NCBI GenBank assembly: GCA_965277695.1
Contig: CBDIDQ010000071.1
Location: 186,001 to 250,000 of the forward strand
Direction: 5' to 3'
DNA from: JABSOG01 sp965277695
Lineage (GTDB): Bacteria; Pseudomonadota; Gammaproteobacteria; Enterobacterales; Alteromonadaceae
Length of the DNA: 64,000 nt
Positions within the stretch are counted from its first letter, which is position 1; every line of letters starts with the position of its first letter. Below are positions 41,788-51,285 of the stretch, piece by piece. The notes beneath the pieces are model-generated. The model made no database searches. It was not told the origin of the DNA and saw nothing but the letters and a program-made list of their open reading frames with translations. A program made the position numbers and the translations under genes.

Positions 41788-43572
41788 ATGGCCGATTACC
41801 GCGCACCGCTTAAAGATATTCGATTTGTACTGGACGAAGTGTTGAAAACCAGTGAGTTTTGGCAACGTTCAGATAAATTGGCTGATGTGATTGATTCAGA
41901 TACTGCTCATGCGATTTTGGAAGAAGCGGCTAAATTGACTGAAAACGCCATCGCACCGATTTCACGTAATGGCGATGAGCAAGGCGTAAGTTGGCATGAT
42001 GGTGCTGTGACGACGCCAGATGGTTTCAAAAAAGCCTATGATTCATTGGCTGAGGGCGGTTGGATTGGTTTGACTGGCGACGCTGATTTTGGCGGCATGG
42101 GAATGCCTAAAACGCTGGGTGTGCAGTATGAAGAAATGTTGTGTGCTGCTGATATCGCCTTCTCTTTGTATCCTGGCCTAACCTCAGGCGCTGCTTTGTC
42201 TATTATCGCTCATGGTAGTGACGAGCTGAAAAACAAATATTTGCCAAATATGTACTCGGGCGTTTGGTCCGGTAGTATGTGTTTGACTGAATCCCACGCG
42301 GGCACCGATCTAGGTATGATCCGCACTAAAGCTGTTGATAATGGCGACGGAACTTACGACGTTAGCGGTACCAAAATCTTCATTACTGGCGGCGAACATG
42401 ATTTAGCCGAAAATATCATTCATCTTGTATTGGCTAAATTGCCTGATGCGCCTGCTGGCTCTCGCGGTATCTCACTATTCTTGGTGCCAAAAATCTCGGT
42501 TAATGACGATGGCAGCCTTGGCGCAGCCAATAATGTTAGCTGTGGTTCAATTGAGCACAAGATGGGGATCCACGCTTCCGCCACTTGTGTGATGAACTTT
42601 GACGGTTCTAAAGGTTATCTGGTCGGCGAAGTCAATAAAGGTTTGGCAGCGATGTTCGTGATGATGAACTACGAACGCCTTGGTGTTGGTATTCAGGGCA
42701 TTGGTTGTGCTGATCGCTCTTATCAGAATGCAGTTGAGTATGCGACTGACCGAATTCAAGGTCGTTCACTTAGCGGTGCTGTTGCCCCTGAGAAAAACGC
42801 CGATCCGATCATTGTTCACGCTGATGTTCGTAGAATGCTGTTGAACATGAAGTCATTAACTGAGGGCGGACGTGCGTTCTCTACTTATGTCGCGCAACAG
42901 TTAGATATAGCCAAGTATGCCAATACCGCTGAGGAACGGGCTGCGGCTGACAAGATGGTGGCTTTGCTAACACCTATCGCCAAAGCTTTTATGACCGATA
43001 TGGGTTTGGACGCGACCGTTGCTGGACAACAAGTTTTCGGTGGTCACGGTTTCATTCGTGAATGGGGTCAAGAGCAGTTGGTTCGAGATGTGCGTATTAC
43101 CCAAATTTATGAAGGCACCAATGGTATCCAAGCACTGGATTTGATGGGTCGTAAAGTGGCGGGTAATCGCGGTGAGTTCATCAAGATTTTCGGCGCTGAA
43201 ATTGCTCAGTTTATTGCGGATAATGATAACCAGGAGATGGTTGAGTTTACCAAGCCATTAGGCGAAGCGGTGCAAAAACTCGAAGGTATTACTGGCTGGA
43301 TTTTGCAAAATGCGGCGAAGAACCCGAATGAGATAGGTGCAGCGTCTGTCGATTATTTGCATATCTGTGGTTACGTTTCTTACGCTTACATGTGGGCTAT
43401 GATGGCCAAAGCAGCGCAACAAGGTCAATCTGGTGATACGGTGTTCTACCAAACTAAGCTTGATACTGCCCGTTATTACTTCGGTCGTGTTTTACCACGT
43501 ATCTACTCTCTGGAAGCGTCAATTAAATCGGGTAGTGATTTGTTGTTCAAGTTGGACGCTGAACAGTTCTAG
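41788..43572 (+). CDS. Acyl-CoA dehydrogenase, long form
   Basis: A 594-residue flavoprotein. It has the N-terminal helical extension (DYRAPLKDIRFVLDEVL), the middle beta-domain (MCLTESHAGTDLG, GTKIFITGGEHDL), the FAD-binding C-terminal domain (QVFGGHGFIREWGQEQLVRD, IYEGTNGIQALDLMGRK) and the extra C-terminal domain of this long subfamily. The catalytic Glu fits the IYEGTNG motif. It oxidises acyl-CoA to trans-2-enoyl-CoA in fatty-acid beta-oxidation. GGAGG precedes the ATG by 6 bases. Two PsrA-like operators upstream suggest induction by long-chain fatty acids. Monocistronic, with a REP-like hairpin pair after the stop. Confidence 0.93.
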   Translation: MADYRAPLKDIRFVLDEVLKTSEFWQRSDKLADVIDSDTAHAILEEAAKLTENAIAPISRNGDEQGVSWHDGAVTTPDGFKKAYDSLAEGGWIGLTGDADFGGMGMPKTLGVQYEEMLCAADIAFSLYPGLTSGAALSIIAHGSDELKNKYLPNMYSGVWSGSMCLTESHAGTDLGMIRTKAVDNGDGTYDVSGTKIFITGGEHDLAENIIHLVLAKLPDAPAGSRGISLFLVPKISVNDDGSLGAANNVSCGSIEHKMGIHASATCVMNFDGSKGYLVGEVNKGLAAMFVMMNYERLGVGIQGIGCADRSYQNAVEYATDRIQGRSLSGAVAPEKNADPIIVHADVRRMLLNMKSLTEGGRAFSTYVAQQLDIAKYANTAEERAAADKMVALLTPIAKAFMTDMGLDATVAGQQVFGGHGFIREWGQEQLVRDVRITQIYEGTNGIQALDLMGRKVAGNRGEFIKIFGAEIAQFIADNDNQEMVEFTKPLGEAVQKLEGITGWILQNAAKNPNEIGAASVDYLHICGYVSYAYMWAMMAKAAQQGQSGDTVFYQTKLDTARYYFGRVLPRIYSLEASIKSGSDLLFKLDAEQF

Positions 43573-43580
43573 TCTGAAAA

Positions 43581-43629
43581 ACGAGAATGAATTCTCGTCT
43601 ATGTTATGTAGACGAGGTTTCAACCTCGT
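43581..43629. repeat. REP-like multi-hairpin element, copy B
   Basis: ACGAGAATGAATTCTCGT (43581-43598) and ACGAGGTTTCAACCTCGT (43612-43629) separated by CTATGTTATGTAG. Follows the acyl-CoA dehydrogenase stop by 8 bases. Confidence 0.85.
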
Positions 43630-43744
43630 AGCCTGCTTTTCTATTCCTACTTTTTTATGCCTACTTTTTATACCTGCATGGCAAAAATAATGTGTTAAAC
43701 TATCGCGGTTTTTCACTTACCATAAATCAATTAGAGAGGACTTA

Positions 43745-44362
43745 ATGTCTGATTACAACACTGTAGAAACGCGTGCCAGTTATGGCGTAGGCCGTCAAAT
43801 GGGCGATCAATTAAACGCTAACCCTTTTGACGGGTTGTCAGCCGAGGCGGTTATTGCCGGTTTGACTGATTCATTAAATGGCGTTGCTTGTCCGGTTAGC
43901 GACGATGACATGCGTGCAGCGTTTGAAGCAATTAATGCACAGATGCAAGCCAAGCAAGCTGAACAGGCAAAAACTTTGTCTGCCGATGGCGATAAATTCC
44001 TAGCTGAAAATGCTATCCGTGACGAAGTAACCGTTACTGAGTCTGGTTTACAGTATGAAGTATTGACGGCTGGCGAAGGTGAAAAACCAACAGCCGCATC
44101 AACAGTACGTGTACACTACCACGGTACATTGCTTGATGGTTCAGTATTTGACAGTTCTTACGAGCGCGGTCAACCAGCTGAGTTCCCAGTTGGCGGCGTG
44201 ATCAAAGGTTGGACAGAAGCATTACAAATAATGGCAACTGGTTCAAAATGGCGTTTGTATATTCCTTACGATTTGGCCTATGGCGAGCAAGGTGCTGGTG
44301 GCGCAATTGGTCCATTTGCGACCTTGATTTTTGATGTAGAATTGTTGGACATCCTTGCTTAA
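43745..44362 (+). CDS. fklB: FKBP-type peptidyl-prolyl isomerase
   Basis: A 205-residue protein. N-terminal dimerisation domain (SYGVGRQMGDQLNANPFDGLS) and C-terminal FKBP domain (TVRVHYHGTLLDGSVFDSSY, PVGGVIKGWTEALQIM, GSKWRLYIPYDLAYGEQGAG, LIFDVELLDI) match FklB/FKBP22. It has no signal peptide, so it acts in the cytoplasm, catalysing prolyl isomerisation and helping folding. GAGAGGA lies 5 bases before the ATG. Monocistronic, followed by a REP-like element and a terminator. Confidence 0.93.
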   Translation: MSDYNTVETRASYGVGRQMGDQLNANPFDGLSAEAVIAGLTDSLNGVACPVSDDDMRAAFEAINAQMQAKQAEQAKTLSADGDKFLAENAIRDEVTVTESGLQYEVLTAGEGEKPTAASTVRVHYHGTLLDGSVFDSSYERGQPAEFPVGGVIKGWTEALQIMATGSKWRLYIPYDLAYGEQGAGGAIGPFATLIFDVELLDILA

Positions 44363-44366
44363 AAAA

Positions 44367-44416
44367 ACGAGAATGAATTCTCGTCTACATTTACGTTGAC
44401 GAGGTTTTAACCTCGT
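44367..44416. repeat. REP-like multi-hairpin element, copy C
   Basis: ACGAGAATGAATTCTCGT (44367-44384) and ACGAGGTTTTAACCTCGT (44399-44416), joined by CTACATTTACGTTG. It begins 4 bases after the fklB stop and has the same order as copy B. Confidence 0.85.
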
Positions 44417-44433
44417 TAATGTTGATGAAAGAA

Positions 44434-44469
44434 AAACCGAATCAGACTAATGTCTGGTTCGGTTTTTTT
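44434..44469. terminator. Intrinsic terminator between convergent genes
   Basis: AACCGAATCAGAC / GTCTGGTTCGGTT stem with loop TAAT, then T8. Serves fklB on the plus strand and overlaps the 3' end of the convergent membrane-protein gene. Confidence 0.8.
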
Positions 44470-44716
44470 TCGCCTGATCTTCAAAACGTTTGATAATTTG
44501 CGCAAGACGATTAGCGAGGATGCCAAGATAACCATATAGGGTGCAAATAAGCGCAGGAATGGCAATCACCAGACCGATGATTTGTAGCCAGTATTCAAAA
44601 TGGTAGCCCAGTGCAATAAAACCCCCAGCCACTGCAAATAACAATAATCCGGCCAGAAACCAGCGTAAGCTGCGTTTGTCGTCTTTACCAACGCGGTAAA
44701 TAAACTGCCGGATCAT
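44447..44716 (-). CDS. Small inner-membrane protein
   Basis: An 89-residue protein with two membrane helices (LAGLLLFAVAGGFIALGYHF and IIGLVIAIPALICTLYGYL) and a basic C-terminal helix (IIKRFEDQAKKNR). Its family is not recognised. It lies 23 bases downstream of nfuA on the same strand and is probably co-transcribed. Its stop lies inside the fklB terminator. Confidence 0.6.
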   Translation of the reverse strand: MIRQFIYRVGKDDKRSLRWFLAGLLLFAVAGGFIALGYHFEYWLQIIGLVIAIPALICTLYGYLGILANRLAQIIKRFEDQAKKNRTRH

Positions 44717-44739
44717 ATCGTTAGTTGAATAAACGGGTG

Positions 44740-45318
44740 TTAATAATAGGAGTGTGCGCCAGCTTCATGGTCAGTAATATCTCTAACGCCGAGTAATTCA
44801 CCTTCGAATTTAACCAGCAACTCTTTTTCAATCCCTTCTTTTAACGTTACGTCAATCATGCTGCAACCGTTACAACCGCCGCCGAATTGGAGGATAGCGA
44901 TTTTGTCATCGGTGATTTCAAGGGCGCGAACATTACCGCCGTGATTAGCCAACTGTGGGTTAACGTCAGCTTCGATGGTGTAATTGATGCGGTCTAGTAG
45001 TGGGGCATCGTCAGCCACTTTAGCCATTTTGGCGTTAGGGGCTTTCAGGGTCAGTTGTGAGCCCATTTTGTCGGTAACAAAGTCGATTTCGGCTTCTTCA
45101 AGAAATGGTGCACTCTCTTCGTCGATAACTGCATCAAAGCCGTTGTAGTTAATGGTGATATCGGTATCTTCGACAGAATCAACCGGACAATAAGAGACGC
45201 CACATTCGGCCTGAGCGCTACCAGGGTTGACAACAAATACGCGAATATTGGTTTTACTGTCTTGCTGTGCCAGCAGGTTTTTGAAATGGACTTGGGCAGT
45301 GTCGGAAATGTTGATCAT
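44740..45318 (-). CDS. nfuA: Fe-S biogenesis protein NfuA
   Basis: A 192-residue NfuA. The N-terminal A-type-like domain (VHFKNLLAQQDSKTNIRVF) lacks the conserved Cys set, as usual, and the C-terminal Nfu domain carries the cluster-binding CxxC in GGGCNGCSMIDVTLKEGIE. It stores and delivers [4Fe-4S] clusters to target enzymes, mainly in oxidative stress or iron shortage. In gammaproteobacteria nfuA usually lies next to bioH and the comF-like gntX; here an M14 peptidase gene is inserted between them. Operon with the small membrane protein. Confidence 0.95.
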   Translation of the reverse strand: MINISDTAQVHFKNLLAQQDSKTNIRVFVVNPGSAQAECGVSYCPVDSVEDTDITINYNGFDAVIDEESAPFLEEAEIDFVTDKMGSQLTLKAPNAKMAKVADDAPLLDRINYTIEADVNPQLANHGGNVRALEITDDKIAILQFGGGCNGCSMIDVTLKEGIEKELLVKFEGELLGVRDITDHEAGAHSYY

Positions 45319-45553
45319 AGCAGGCTCTATCTATTACTTGACTAAAATACTGGGTTATAGCGGCATGATACCCGCTATCCCGGCAATGAGCTAGCTATTC
45401 AGTTTATTTTATTTGGTAAGCGTAACGTTTTATTAGAGGCAAAGTAAAGTCAGGCAATGAGCAGCTCCTGATTAGCCAGCGATTTTATTTGGCAAATCCG
45501 GTCAGAATTGTTAGTTTAAGCGCTAATTGTTAACCATATAATGATCCCCACAA

Positions 45554-48109
45554 ATGCGTTTGTTGATTACTGTAGTTTGTTGTTTATTTAGTGTACTGGC
45601 CAGTGCCAGAACGATTGATTCTTTTTTTCCTGATGATGTGACCTTTGATCCATCTATACCCACGCCTGAATCGGTGCTTGGTTATCAGGTCGGCGAGTGG
45701 CATGTACGCCATGACCAATTGCTCAATTATATGCAATTGCTGGCACAAAAAAGTGATCGCATTAACCTCGAAATCATGGGTTATAGCCATGAACAACGTC
45801 CCTTATTACTATTGACCGTCGCTGCGCCTGACAAGCTAAAAAACATCGACAGTATTCGTCAATCCCATTTAGCTCGCCTTAATGGCAAAAAAACAGCCCT
45901 CGCTGCCAATACACCTGCGGTGGTGTGGATGGGTTACAGTGTGCACGGCAATGAAGCCAGTGGCAGTAATGCGTCGTTATTAGTGGCCTATTATCTGGCG
46001 GCGGCGCAAGGTGAAAAGATTGAGCGCATTCTTAATGAATTGGTGGTGTTGGTTGACCCGAGTCTTAATCCGGATGGTTTGAACCGCTTTGCCCATTGGA
46101 CCAATATGCATAAAGGTTCAGTAGAAAACGCCGATCCAGAAAATCGCGAGCACAATGAAAGCTGGCCTAGTGGCCGGACAAACCATTACTGGTTTGATTT
46201 GAATCGTGACTGGTTGTTGTTACAACATCCAGAATCCCGCGCCCGAGTGAGTAAATTCCATCACTGGAAACCTAATGTGTTAACCGATTTTCATGAAATG
46301 GGTGCCAATAACAGTTTCTTTTTTCAGCCGGGGATCACTAGCCGTAAAAACCCGTGGACACCAATGAAAAATGTTGAACTAACTCGCGAGCTGGCGACTT
46401 ATCACGCCAAGACCTTTGATAAACAGGGGGTTTTGTATTTCACCGAAGAAAGCTTCGATGATTTTTATTATGGTAAAGGCTCTACTTATCCTGATGTGAA
46501 TGGCGGTGTTGGCATTTTGTTTGAACAGGCCAGTGCCAGAGGTTTGGTTCAGCAAACCATTAATGGCAAATTGACCTTTGCGACAGCGATTAAAAACCAA
46601 GTGAGTGCGTCGATGTCGACGTTTGAAGGGGCACTGGTCAATCGTGAAGCATTATTAAAGCACCAACAATCGTTTTATAGTGAATATGAAGCGTTGGCCG
46701 ACAAAGATAATTTCAGTGGTTATATCATTTCTGAACAATATGATGCATCACGACTAGAAAACCTGCTAGCACTGCTGCAACGCCATCAAATTAAGGCTTA
46801 TCAGCTAAGCAAAGATTTTAGTGCTAACAATCAAACGTTTGCCAAGCAACACAGTTATTACGTGCCACTGAATCAACCGCAATATCGTTTAATTAAATCA
46901 ATATTTAGTCAGCAAACCAGCTTTGAAGATAATACCTTTTATGATGTTTCGAGCTGGAACTTGCCTTATGCCTATAACATTGAATTTAAAGCGGTGAGCA
47001 GCCCGTGGGGATTAAAGTTCAGCGATCACGCGTGGCAGTCTCCAGCGTCAAAAAACTTCGCCAAATTACCACTCAGTTATGCTTATGCGTTTAGTTGGGA
47101 TGATCAACAAGCCCCCTTGATGTTGCAACATTTACTGGCGAATAAAATTGAAATGAGAGTCGCGACCAAGCGTTTTAATGCGGTAGTGCCTAGTGGTTCG
47201 AAAACCTTTGAGCCGGGTACTTTGGTGATTAATCGCGGGTTGCAGAAAAATGACAATTGGTTGGCGATATTAAATCAGGCACAACGTGAAATTGGCCTGA
47301 GTATTGATGTGATTAAATCTGGGTTGACCAGTCGTGGTATCGACTTGGGTAGTCGTTCAATGGAGCCGGTGAAGATGCCAAAAGTATTGCTAGTTGGCGG
47401 CCGGAGTACCAGTCAATATGAGGTCGGTGAAGTGTGGCATTTCCTTAATAAACGCATGGCATTGGCACCGACGATTATTGATCAAGATCGTCTGGGAGCG
47501 CTCGATTTTTCGAATTATACCCATATGATTTTAACCTCTTCGGATTTCAAAAAAATCAATGATAAAACCCTCGAAAAAATTAAACGCTGGGTCAAACGGG
47601 GCGGGGTGATCTGGGGGCAGAAAAAAGGCGCTCAGTGGCTGGCGAAGAAAGAGTTGCTTAAAGTGACGGTGATGAGCAGCAAAGAAATGGAGACGCGTTT
47701 TGAGAAGGAGAATTTAAATTATGGTGATCAGGATACGCTTGATGCGAAGCAACGCATTGCCGGGGCGATATTCTCGGTTAATCTAGATTTATCTCATCCA
47801 CTGGCTTACGGCTATCATCGGGAGAAATTGCCAGTGTTCAAAAACAGCACTATGGTGATGCTTAAACCGAAACGTCCGTTTCTTAAAGTTGGTGAGTATG
47901 AAAAATTCCCGCAATTGGGCGGTTATGCAGCTAAAACCAATGTTAAAAAAATCGCTGAGAGCACATTTATGATGGCGCATTCGCTGGGTAAGGGGGCGAT
48001 TATAGGTGTTGCTGATGATGTCAACTTCCGAGGTTTTTGGTATGGCACCAGTCGGTTGATGGCCAATAGTTTGTACTTTGCTGGGGTGATTGACGCCGAG
48101 GCAGAATAG
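45554..48109 (+). CDS. Exported M14-family zinc carboxypeptidase
   Basis: An 851-residue protein with a signal peptide (residues 1-18, cut near ASAR). The M14 fold begins at about 50; zinc ligands H131 and E134 lie in SVHGNEASG, and the active region continues with VDPSLNPDGLNRF, the substrate Arg in DLNRDW and a third His in TDFHEMG. A long C-terminal part (about residue 400 onward) is the accessory domain of large bacterial M14 peptidases, with amidotransferase-like VLLVGGRS and GGVIWGQ. It likely degrades peptides outside the cytoplasm for nutrition. Divergent from nfuA. Confidence 0.9.
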   Translation: MRLLITVVCCLFSVLASARTIDSFFPDDVTFDPSIPTPESVLGYQVGEWHVRHDQLLNYMQLLAQKSDRINLEIMGYSHEQRPLLLLTVAAPDKLKNIDSIRQSHLARLNGKKTALAANTPAVVWMGYSVHGNEASGSNASLLVAYYLAAAQGEKIERILNELVVLVDPSLNPDGLNRFAHWTNMHKGSVENADPENREHNESWPSGRTNHYWFDLNRDWLLLQHPESRARVSKFHHWKPNVLTDFHEMGANNSFFFQPGITSRKNPWTPMKNVELTRELATYHAKTFDKQGVLYFTEESFDDFYYGKGSTYPDVNGGVGILFEQASARGLVQQTINGKLTFATAIKNQVSASMSTFEGALVNREALLKHQQSFYSEYEALADKDNFSGYIISEQYDASRLENLLALLQRHQIKAYQLSKDFSANNQTFAKQHSYYVPLNQPQYRLIKSIFSQQTSFEDNTFYDVSSWNLPYAYNIEFKAVSSPWGLKFSDHAWQSPASKNFAKLPLSYAYAFSWDDQQAPLMLQHLLANKIEMRVATKRFNAVVPSGSKTFEPGTLVINRGLQKNDNWLAILNQAQREIGLSIDVIKSGLTSRGIDLGSRSMEPVKMPKVLLVGGRSTSQYEVGEVWHFLNKRMALAPTIIDQDRLGALDFSNYTHMILTSSDFKKINDKTLEKIKRWVKRGGVIWGQKKGAQWLAKKELLKVTVMSSKEMETRFEKENLNYGDQDTLDAKQRIAGAIFSVNLDLSHPLAYGYHREKLPVFKNSTMVMLKPKRPFLKVGEYEKFPQLGGYAAKTNVKKIAESTFMMAHSLGKGAIIGVADDVNFRGFWYGTSRLMANSLYFAGVIDAEAE

Positions 48110-48117
48110 GACATTAT

Positions 48118-48819
48118 TTAACAATTAAGTGGTGTGGCACAAATGGTCCAGACTGAGATCATTGCCACGCCATTTGCCCGCAATGTCTTGCAGGCTTCAT
48201 TTACAGTTGCTCCAGTGGTGATCACATCATCAATAAGGGCAACATGCTGATAGTTCTTACCGTGAAAGGCAAATGCTCCTTTGATATTCGCCTTGCGTTC
48301 ATTTTTATTGAGTTCACTTTGGGCTGTGGTTGATTTAACCCGGCTCAATGCTTGATGGTCCAGCTTAATATTCAATTGTTTGGATAACACCGAGGCAATT
48401 AACCAGGATTGATTATAACCGCGCTTAAATCGTCGTTGACGGTGTAATGGCATGGGCAGCAATACTTCTGGCAAAGTGGGTTGGATGTTGATTAGCTGCT
48501 TTGCCATCAGTCCAGCCATTAATTCTGCCAGTGCAAAATTCTCTCTGAACTTCATATCGCCAACCCATTGATTATATGGCCATTCATAGGGGGCTAAGCT
48601 GAAGAGCTGGTCAAATTGGGGTTGCTTGATACCCTTGGCAATATTGGGTTGTAACAGCAAATTATTAAACAGTGAATAATCGAAATGATTGAGATCGTTG
48701 GCACAATATTGACATAAACTGGTTTGATTGCGGCTAGGTTGACGACAGAGTGTGCAGCGGGCGGGAATAAGGCTTTCTGTCAATTGAGTTGTTAGTTGCA
48801 AGAGTCGATTGTTCATCAT
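48118..48819 (-). CDS. ComF/GntX-family phosphoribosyltransferase-like protein
   Basis: A 233-residue ComF-type protein. N-terminal zinc ribbon with two Cys pairs (ARCTLCRQ and SLCQYCAND), then a phosphoribosyltransferase fold with the PRPP loop VALIDDVITTGATVNEACKTL. E. coli GntX (YhgH) is the equivalent, needed for using DNA as a nutrient; Bacillus ComFC acts in DNA uptake. ATG 48819 follows AGGGA at 5 bases; the longer frame begins with GTG 48864. It is divergent from bioH, a conserved arrangement in gammaproteobacteria. Confidence 0.88.
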   Translation of the reverse strand: MMNNRLLQLTTQLTESLIPARCTLCRQPSRNQTSLCQYCANDLNHFDYSLFNNLLLQPNIAKGIKQPQFDQLFSLAPYEWPYNQWVGDMKFRENFALAELMAGLMAKQLINIQPTLPEVLLPMPLHRQRRFKRGYNQSWLIASVLSKQLNIKLDHQALSRVKSTTAQSELNKNERKANIKGAFAFHGKNYQHVALIDDVITTGATVNEACKTLRANGVAMISVWTICATPLNC

Positions 48820-48890
48820 AGGTTCCCTTTGACTGGTTTTATCCTTAAAATAGCGCTTTTTCACACTTACAACAGGTAGTGCCTTTATTT

Positions 48891-49667
48891 ATGATAATCA
48901 AGCATTCGAATAATGGCAAATTGCCGCTGGTGTTATTGCATGGCTGGGGGCTTAACAGTGCGGTGTGGGATTTTGTCTTGCCTGACTTGGAGTTACTGTT
49001 TGATGTGCATCGTATTGATTTGCCTGGCTTTGGGGTGAATACGCACAAAGTACCCAGTCGTTATGATTTAGTTGAGTTGGCGCAAATGATTGCACCTTTG
49101 TGTCCTCAAGGTAGTATTTTGGCAGGTTGGTCGTTGGGGGGCTTGGTGGCGAGTCAAATGGCGCTACAAAATAGTGATCAATTTGCCTCATTATGTTTGA
49201 TTGCTAGCACTGCGTGTTTTGTTGAGCAGCCCGGTTGGAAGGGGATTAAGCCGGATGTATTGCAATCCTTTTCAGCGGCTTTATGTGGTGATAGTGAGAA
49301 AACTGTCGGGCGATTTTTGGCCATCCAAGCGATGGGCAGTGCTAGTGCTCGGGATGATATCAAGTTTCTCAAACAGGCGTTGTTTAGTGGTGGGTTACCT
49401 CATGCCGAGGCATTGGCTGGAGGGTTATCAATTTTGCAGTGCAACGATCTTCGTGATGATTTGGCCGGGTTAAAAATCCCGGTGAAAGGCATTTTTGGTC
49501 GTTTGGACTCGCTGGTGGCATTACGTTCGATTGAGCAAATGGCTCCTTCGCTGCACGACTTTGATTACCGGGTATTGGCCAAAGCCTCTCATGCGCCTTT
49601 TATTTCTCATCGGGAAGAATTTATGACTGCATTGAAGGGCTTATATTCATTATCTTCAGTGATATAA
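48891..49667 (+). CDS. bioH: Pimeloyl-ACP methyl ester carboxylesterase BioH
   Basis: A 258-residue alpha/beta hydrolase. Oxyanion motif LLHGWGLNSAVW, nucleophile in GWSLGG, acid Asp in FGRLDSLV and His in SHAPF complete the triad. BioH frees pimeloyl-ACP from its methyl ester for biotin synthesis. Position next to a divergent comF-like gene supports the name over other hydrolases. A GTG at 48879 is an alternative start four codons upstream; AGG is 2 bases from it, so I prefer ATG 48891. Confidence 0.88.
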   Translation: MIIKHSNNGKLPLVLLHGWGLNSAVWDFVLPDLELLFDVHRIDLPGFGVNTHKVPSRYDLVELAQMIAPLCPQGSILAGWSLGGLVASQMALQNSDQFASLCLIASTACFVEQPGWKGIKPDVLQSFSAALCGDSEKTVGRFLAIQAMGSASARDDIKFLKQALFSGGLPHAEALAGGLSILQCNDLRDDLAGLKIPVKGIFGRLDSLVALRSIEQMAPSLHDFDYRVLAKASHAPFISHREEFMTALKGLYSLSSVI

Positions 49668-49786
49668 CCAAAGATGATTAAATTGTGGCCTGACAGAGGC
49701 TAATGGGCTAAAAAGCGGCTTTCATTTTGTCTCGTAATGGTTAATAATTAAACATTGCAACATAAAGGTTAACTCGGGGGCAAAGT

Positions 49787-50068
49787 ATGGAAATCGGATC
49801 GGCTTTTACATCTGGCTTACAAGGCTTTCAACAGTCGTCGGGGCAAATCGCTGAGGCGACGGCCAACATCAATCGGCAGACGCAAACATTAGCTGAAGAG
49901 GCGCAACCTACCGCTGAGCAACAGGCTAATGCCTCGCAACAGCAAGCAGCATCACTGGAAAGTTCGATTGTAACACTGACCAGTGAAAGCAATAATGCCC
50001 AGGCCAATGTTCGAGCGATTGAAACCGCTGATGAAGTATTAGGTAGTATTATTGATTTGCGGGTGTGA
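49787..50068 (+). CDS. Small helical protein with flagellar rod/hook-like C-terminus
   Basis: A 93-residue, Gln- and Ala-rich helical protein. The last 20 residues (NVRAIETADEVLGSIIDLRV) look like the C-terminal helix of flagellar rod and hook proteins, and the first 20 (SAFTSGLQGFQQSSGQIAEA) like their N-terminal helix, so it is a minimal two-helix relative with no central domain. A dense hydrophobic pattern suggests a coiled coil. Function unknown. A sharp terminator overlaps its stop codon. The putative metalloprotease gene follows 90 bases later. Confidence 0.6.
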   Translation: MEIGSAFTSGLQGFQQSSGQIAEATANINRQTQTLAEEAQPTAEQQANASQQQAASLESSIVTLTSESNNAQANVRAIETADEVLGSIIDLRV

Positions 50069-50090
50069 TTTCACACCCTTTTTCTTTTTT
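50061..50090 (+). terminator. Intrinsic terminator overlapping a stop codon
   Basis: GGGTGTG-ATTT-CACACCC then TTTTTCTTTTTT. The gene's TGA (50066-50068) is in the stem. Confidence 0.88.
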
Positions 50091-50158
50091 AATTGATAAC
50101 AGATTGATAACAGTTAGCAAATAGCAGACAAAGCAACAGAGGCTTAGTGAATTAAACA

Positions 50159-51271
50159 ATGAATATCGTTACGCCATTTCCAACCAATATTCCTATCAAC
50201 ACCGTGAATGTGACAACGGAGTCTGCCCGTCGTGACAATCAATTGCGTGAAGTCATTGCCAAACCTGCGGGAAATGAAGCGGGCGCTGCCGAGCGTGGTG
50301 TTGCTTCCGATCATGATAAATCCAACAAATCACAAAACCCCAATAGCTTTGAAGCTAATTTGCGTGATGCCGAAGATGGTCAAAAAATTCAAGAACGGGA
50401 GCAAGGCAGAGGGGATCAGCAATCAGATCAAGAAAAACAAGCACAAAAACAGCTTGAGGAAGCCAAACAGGCTGAACAAAAAGCCGAGCAAAAAATCGCT
50501 CAAGTCGAACAGCAACAAGTTACCAAGTTAAAAAGCCGTGATGCTGAGGTTCGTGCTCACGAGCAGGCACATGCCGCCACTGGTGGTCAATATGCTGGTA
50601 GTCCTACTTATTCCTTCAAACGTGGTCCTGATGGCAATAATTATGCCGTGGGCGGCGAAGTTTCTATCAGTACATCAGCAATAGCCGGCGACCCTGCTGG
50701 CACTATCAGAAAAATGCAGCAAGTACGTGCAGCAGCCTTGGCACCAGCTGAACCATCAGGTCAAGACCGTAAAGTCGCCGCTGGTGCAACCCAGCAAATC
50801 AGCAAAGCCAGAGCTGATGAGGTAAAACAAACCGCTGCCGAAGCCAAAGAAAAAGTGGATGAGACCAAAGCTAAAGCTGAAGAGGCGAAAGCTGAAAAAG
50901 CTGAGGAAGAAAAAAGTCTCAATGCCGATGGCACTGATGGTAGTGATGGTAGTGATAAGAGTCAGGCCGCACAAAAAGCCGCTGACCCTTTTAATCTACT
51001 GGCTGAGGACGAAGATACCGCTATTGCAGTTAATGGCAGCACTAATGCTAGCGGCGTTAATAATACTAACAGCGGTAACCGAAGAGCATTCGGTGAAGTC
51101 TTTGGCGTCACAGGTAATAACGCCAATATTAATAGCGGCAGCAGTGTCGATTTCAATCAACTGGGTCAAGACAAACGAGATAATGAAGTGGTCGCTCGGG
51201 CTTCACGAGTGCAAAACTTCTATCAAGCCTCTACTAAACCCCGCGAAGGCGGTTTCTCCCAGTTCGCTTAA
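50159..51271 (+). CDS. SprA-related putative metalloprotease
   Basis: A 370-residue protein. The family core (SprA-related, PF12118) is seen as KLKSRDAEVRAHEQAHAATG, GGQYAGSPTYSFKRGPDGNN and YAVGGEVSISTS, with a HExxH zinc motif (HEQAH). Upstream lies a Gln/Glu/Lys-rich coiled coil (KQLEEAKQAEQKAEQKIAQV) and after the core another Ala/Lys/Glu coiled coil, then an Asn/Ser-rich tail. No signal peptide is seen. Activity has rarely been tested. The low-complexity regions vary in such proteins and give strong ORF shadows in other frames. Confidence 0.8.
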   Translation: MNIVTPFPTNIPINTVNVTTESARRDNQLREVIAKPAGNEAGAAERGVASDHDKSNKSQNPNSFEANLRDAEDGQKIQEREQGRGDQQSDQEKQAQKQLEEAKQAEQKAEQKIAQVEQQQVTKLKSRDAEVRAHEQAHAATGGQYAGSPTYSFKRGPDGNNYAVGGEVSISTSAIAGDPAGTIRKMQQVRAAALAPAEPSGQDRKVAAGATQQISKARADEVKQTAAEAKEKVDETKAKAEEAKAEKAEEEKSLNADGTDGSDGSDKSQAAQKAADPFNLLAEDEDTAIAVNGSTNASGVNNTNSGNRRAFGEVFGVTGNNANINSGSSVDFNQLGQDKRDNEVVARASRVQNFYQASTKPREGGFSQFA

Positions 51272-51285
51272 TTCTTTCTCTATTT

